9,704 nucleotides of DNA from Thermodesulfobacteriota bacterium. GTDB taxonomy: Bacteria > Desulfobacterota > Desulfomonilia > Desulfomonilales > Desulfomonilaceae. Positions 6,942 to 9,704 of this stretch are shown here, in pieces; position 1 is the stretch's first letter; every line of letters begins with the position of its first letter. The DNA is taken from positions 1-9,704 of the forward strand of contig JAUPKT010000290.1 in the NCBI GenBank assembly GCA_030837305.1, in the 5' to 3' direction. The notes under the pieces are model-generated. The model was not told the origin of the DNA. It saw only the letters and a program-made list of their open reading frames with translations, and did no database searches. Position numbers and translations under genes: made by a program.

Positions 6942-6993
6942 CCAAACGGCATGCATTATCTAAAACCGGTTATACCCTCTTCTTGGTAGCCCC

Positions 6994-8640
6994 ATGTCAA
7001 GACCAGACTTTGCCGCTCTCGCTCAAAAGGTTTCCTTCAAGTTTCTCGTCATAACCGGCGTGGCCGTGACTCTCATTTTCACGTCCATATTCTTGTGGTT
7101 CTCAGGCCAACAGGAGCGGCTGATCAAAGAGCAACTAGAAAAGCAAGCCGTGATCTTGCACAAACAGATTGTTCTCACCAGGCTATGGGCATCACTCAGG
7201 AGTCCTGTTCTCGTTCCAGAAGACATCACAGATTCAGTGACGAACCCGGGGGGGAGCCCAAAGGTGATTGATAGAGACGGAAGAGCGTACGTCAATGTGC
7301 CCCCTTCAATCCTGACCAAGCAGTTGTCAGAGTTGGCCTCAAAAGACGGTCTGTATTCTTTTAGGATTACAAACTCCTCCCAGATCAATCCGGAGAATGC
7401 CCCAGACACGTTCGAGGTGGAGGCTTTGGAACAGTTCAGAGACAAGGGGAAGGAAGGCTTCTTCAGATCAGAAAACGTCAATGGCCAACCGGTTCTCCGA
7501 TATGCAGCCCCTCTTCTCGTCAATGAGAGCTGCCTGAAATGCCACTCTGAACAAGGCTATGTTGAAGGCGATGTGGGAGGGTGTTTGAGCGTGTTCATTC
7601 CCATGGATAAAGCCATCAACTCCGTTGCAAGAAACCAAACTTTTCTTGTGGCTGGCGGAACCGTTATGGGAATGTCTCTCCTCCTATTCCTCTTCTTTGC
7701 TGCGCGGTTCCTTGTGTTCAAGAGACTATCGGAAATCCGCGCGGCCTTGTCGCTCCTGACGAAAGGACAAATAGCCGAAATCCAAAGTCCGAAGGGAGAT
7801 GAGCTTAAAGAGATTTCTGATCTCTGCACAAGCCTTAATGTCAGGGTGTCCAACCACCATCAAGAGCTGGAGAGAAGAATTTCCGAAGCCACCAAGGACC
7901 TTTCCGAGACTAATATAAATTTGGAAGCCGCAAACAGAGATCTCCAACGACTTAATAACGCTAAAACAGATTTCTTTTCGAGTATCTCTCACGAATTACG
8001 AACGCCGTTGACCAGCATCAAAGGAGCCGCAGATCTCATTTCTCGGAAGGGCCTTTGTGTTGAGCCCGCGTACCTCGACATCATCAAGAGAAACACGGAA
8101 CACCTGATGAGAATCGTCTTGGATTTTGTTGACTACTCAAGGATTGAAGCCGGACAATTTGACTTGAAGATGAAAAATGGTTCCCTGACCGATTTAATTC
8201 GACAGTCCATTTCTTCCCAGCGTGTAGAGGCCGAAGCCAGGCAATTGATGCTGGTTTGTGACATCAAAGAGGACTTAAGATTCTTCTTTGATGAAGCCAG
8301 AATCTATCAATTACTAACAAATCTGCTGTCCAACGCAGTACGTTTTTCCCCGGATCATGGTCAGGTATTGGTAGATGCCAAGACTTGCAACGGTGATGTT
8401 CACGTCTCGGTTTCAGACTCCGGCCCTGGCATTGACCCAAAATATCACTCGGCGATCTTCGAAAAATTCTTTCAGATACCTGATGACTGTGGACGACATC
8501 TGCACGAAGGGTCTGCCGGTATAGGACTGGCCATCTGTAGGGGTATCATCGAAAAGCACGGAGGAAAAATCTGGTTGGAGAGCCAACTTGGATTGGGCAG
8601 CACATTCATCTTTTCACTTCCTTTTCGGACCGGCTCATGA
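6994..8640 (+). CDS. Membrane sensor histidine kinase with periplasmic c-type heme sensor domain (Tll0287/DUF3365-like)
   Basis: A 548-residue kinase. TM1 spans about 17-37 and TM2 about 216-241, enclosing a periplasmic domain of some 180 residues. Near its end that domain has LRYAAPLL (168-175) and CLKCH (180-184), a heme c attachment site in the layout of Tll0287-like (DUF3365) sensors. A HAMP-like linker (about 240-290) and a coiled coil (about 285-325) lead to the catalytic core: H-box SISHELRTPLTSIKG with phospho-acceptor H333, N-box NLLSNAVRFSP (443-453), G1 DSGPGIDP (475-482), F-box FEKFF (489-493) and G2 GSAGIGLA (506-513). It is expected to sense redox state or a heme ligand such as NO outside the membrane and to phosphorylate the regulator encoded next, which its stop codon overlaps (ATGA). 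The ribosome site is weak (GGTAG only), but no other Met codon occurs before residue 225. The actual signal is unknown. Confidence 0.94.
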   Translation: MSRPDFAALAQKVSFKFLVITGVAVTLIFTSIFLWFSGQQERLIKEQLEKQAVILHKQIVLTRLWASLRSPVLVPEDITDSVTNPGGSPKVIDRDGRAYVNVPPSILTKQLSELASKDGLYSFRITNSSQINPENAPDTFEVEALEQFRDKGKEGFFRSENVNGQPVLRYAAPLLVNESCLKCHSEQGYVEGDVGGCLSVFIPMDKAINSVARNQTFLVAGGTVMGMSLLLFLFFAARFLVFKRLSEIRAALSLLTKGQIAEIQSPKGDELKEISDLCTSLNVRVSNHHQELERRISEATKDLSETNINLEAANRDLQRLNNAKTDFFSSISHELRTPLTSIKGAADLISRKGLCVEPAYLDIIKRNTEHLMRIVLDFVDYSRIEAGQFDLKMKNGSLTDLIRQSISSQRVEAEARQLMLVCDIKEDLRFFFDEARIYQLLTNLLSNAVRFSPDHGQVLVDAKTCNGDVHVSVSDSGPGIDPKYHSAIFEKFFQIPDDCGRHLHEGSAGIGLAICRGIIEKHGGKIWLESQLGLGSTFIFSLPFRTGS

Positions 8641-9338
8641 ATCGCAATCACATCTTGTTGGTGGATGACGACCCGGACATTTGCACCATTCTAAAAGACA
8701 ATCTTGAAATCGACGGATATCGAGTCACTTCGGTCTTCACTGGCAAAGATGCGCTCAAGACGTTCCACGCGGATTCTCCGGCTCTCGTTATCCTGGATTT
8801 GTCATTGCCTGACACCGATGGCCTTCAGGTCTGTCGTTTCATACGGAACTGCTCACAAGTACCCATCATCATACTGACCGCGAGGGACAGAATCAGTGAC
8901 AAAGTTGTCGGGCTTGAATGTGGAGCAGACGACTATCTGGTAAAACCTTTTGATTACCTGGAATTAGCAGCAAGAATAAGGGCTTGTCTAAGACGTGCAG
9001 GCCTTGCATCAACGCATTCAACTATCATCAGATCCGGCGACGTGACCATAGACCCGGGCAAGCGACACATTGTCAAGTCGGGCAGGGAGATTGATCTTAC
9101 CAGAAGAGAGTTCGATTTGTTGATGCTGCTTGTTCAGAACCCGGACAGGGCCTTGACGAGGAAAGAAATTCGAAACGCTGTATGGCCCGAAGGACGCATA
9201 TACGACGACAGCAGAGTCATAGATGTGCATATTCAGCATCTTCGACACAAACTGGAAGAAGATTCCACAAAACCCGAATTGATCGTCACGGTTGCCGGGG
9301 TCGGCTACATGTATTGCCCGCCTTGTCCTGACGCGTGA
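8637..9338 (+). CDS. OmpR/PhoB-family response regulator
   Basis: A 233-residue two-domain regulator. The receiver (about 4-119) has the acidic pair D11/D12, phospho-acceptor D54 (VILDLSLPD), T81 and K103 (VKPFD). A winged-helix DNA-binding domain follows (about 130-228), with LTRREFDLLMLL (154-165), VIDVHIQHLRHKL (194-206) and the terminal VAGVGYMY hairpin (219-226). The ATG overlaps the kinase stop by four bases, so the pair is translationally coupled and cognate. Regulators of this family bind head-to-tail repeats with about 11-base spacing, as seen at 6882-6918, so autoregulation and control of the divergent cytochrome operon are reasonable predictions. The protein ends PPCPCDA-like (CPPCPDA), a small Cys pair with no known role. 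Target genes are inferred from position only. Confidence 0.95.
   Translation: MNRNHILLVDDDPDICTILKDNLEIDGYRVTSVFTGKDALKTFHADSPALVILDLSLPDTDGLQVCRFIRNCSQVPIIILTARDRISDKVVGLECGADDYLVKPFDYLELAARIRACLRRAGLASTHSTIIRSGDVTIDPGKRHIVKSGREIDLTRREFDLLMLLVQNPDRALTRKEIRNAVWPEGRIYDDSRVIDVHIQHLRHKLEEDSTKPELIVTVAGVGYMYCPPCPDA

Positions 9339-9704
<366 letters not shown>

Overview
The window looks like a chromosomal piece of an anaerobic, respiring Gram-negative bacterium. A deltaproteobacterial or Desulfobacterota-like host is my inference, drawn from the dense multiheme cytochrome c content, the DsrO/DsrP-type Fe-S plus NrfD module, Tat signals and a monomeric-type NapA. No single gene fixes the taxon. No rRNA, tRNA, CRISPR array, insertion sequence or phage gene was seen.

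Layout. From 6737 leftward to the window edge, seven genes lie on the minus strand with gaps of 1 to 72 bases, almost certainly one operon. In transcription order they are: an octaheme cytochrome of the hydroxylamine oxidoreductase (HAO) family; a tetraheme cytochrome; a Tat-exported protein with four [4Fe-4S] clusters; an integral-membrane NrfD/DsrP-like protein; a HEAT-repeat protein that carries one CXXCH after its hydrophobic N-terminal segment; a second tetraheme cytochrome; and the first 350 codons of a NapA-like periplasmic nitrate reductase that runs off the left edge. A 256-base divergent intergenic region (6738-6993) holds phased direct repeats. To its right, on the plus strand, are a sensor histidine kinase with a periplasmic c-type heme motif and an OmpR/PhoB-type response regulator, overlapping by 4 bases. 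After a 105-base gap the 5' end of mreB begins and runs off the right edge; it is a housekeeping gene unlikely to belong to the system.

How the genes may work together (inference). The NrfD-like protein would exchange electrons with the quinone pool. The Fe-S protein and two tetraheme cytochromes would carry them through the periplasm to two terminal enzymes: the NapA-like protein (nitrate to nitrite) and the octaheme HAO homologue (nitrite or hydroxylamine chemistry). That would be a nitrate-to-ammonium or nitrate-to-hydroxylamine route using an HAO-family enzyme instead of the pentaheme NrfA, with an NrfCD-type module instead of NapC/NapGH. The operon encodes 17 CXXCH motifs, 4 clusters in the Fe-S protein and 1 in NapA. 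The heme-containing kinase and its regulator are the obvious candidates for switching the operon on or off through the shared intergenic region.
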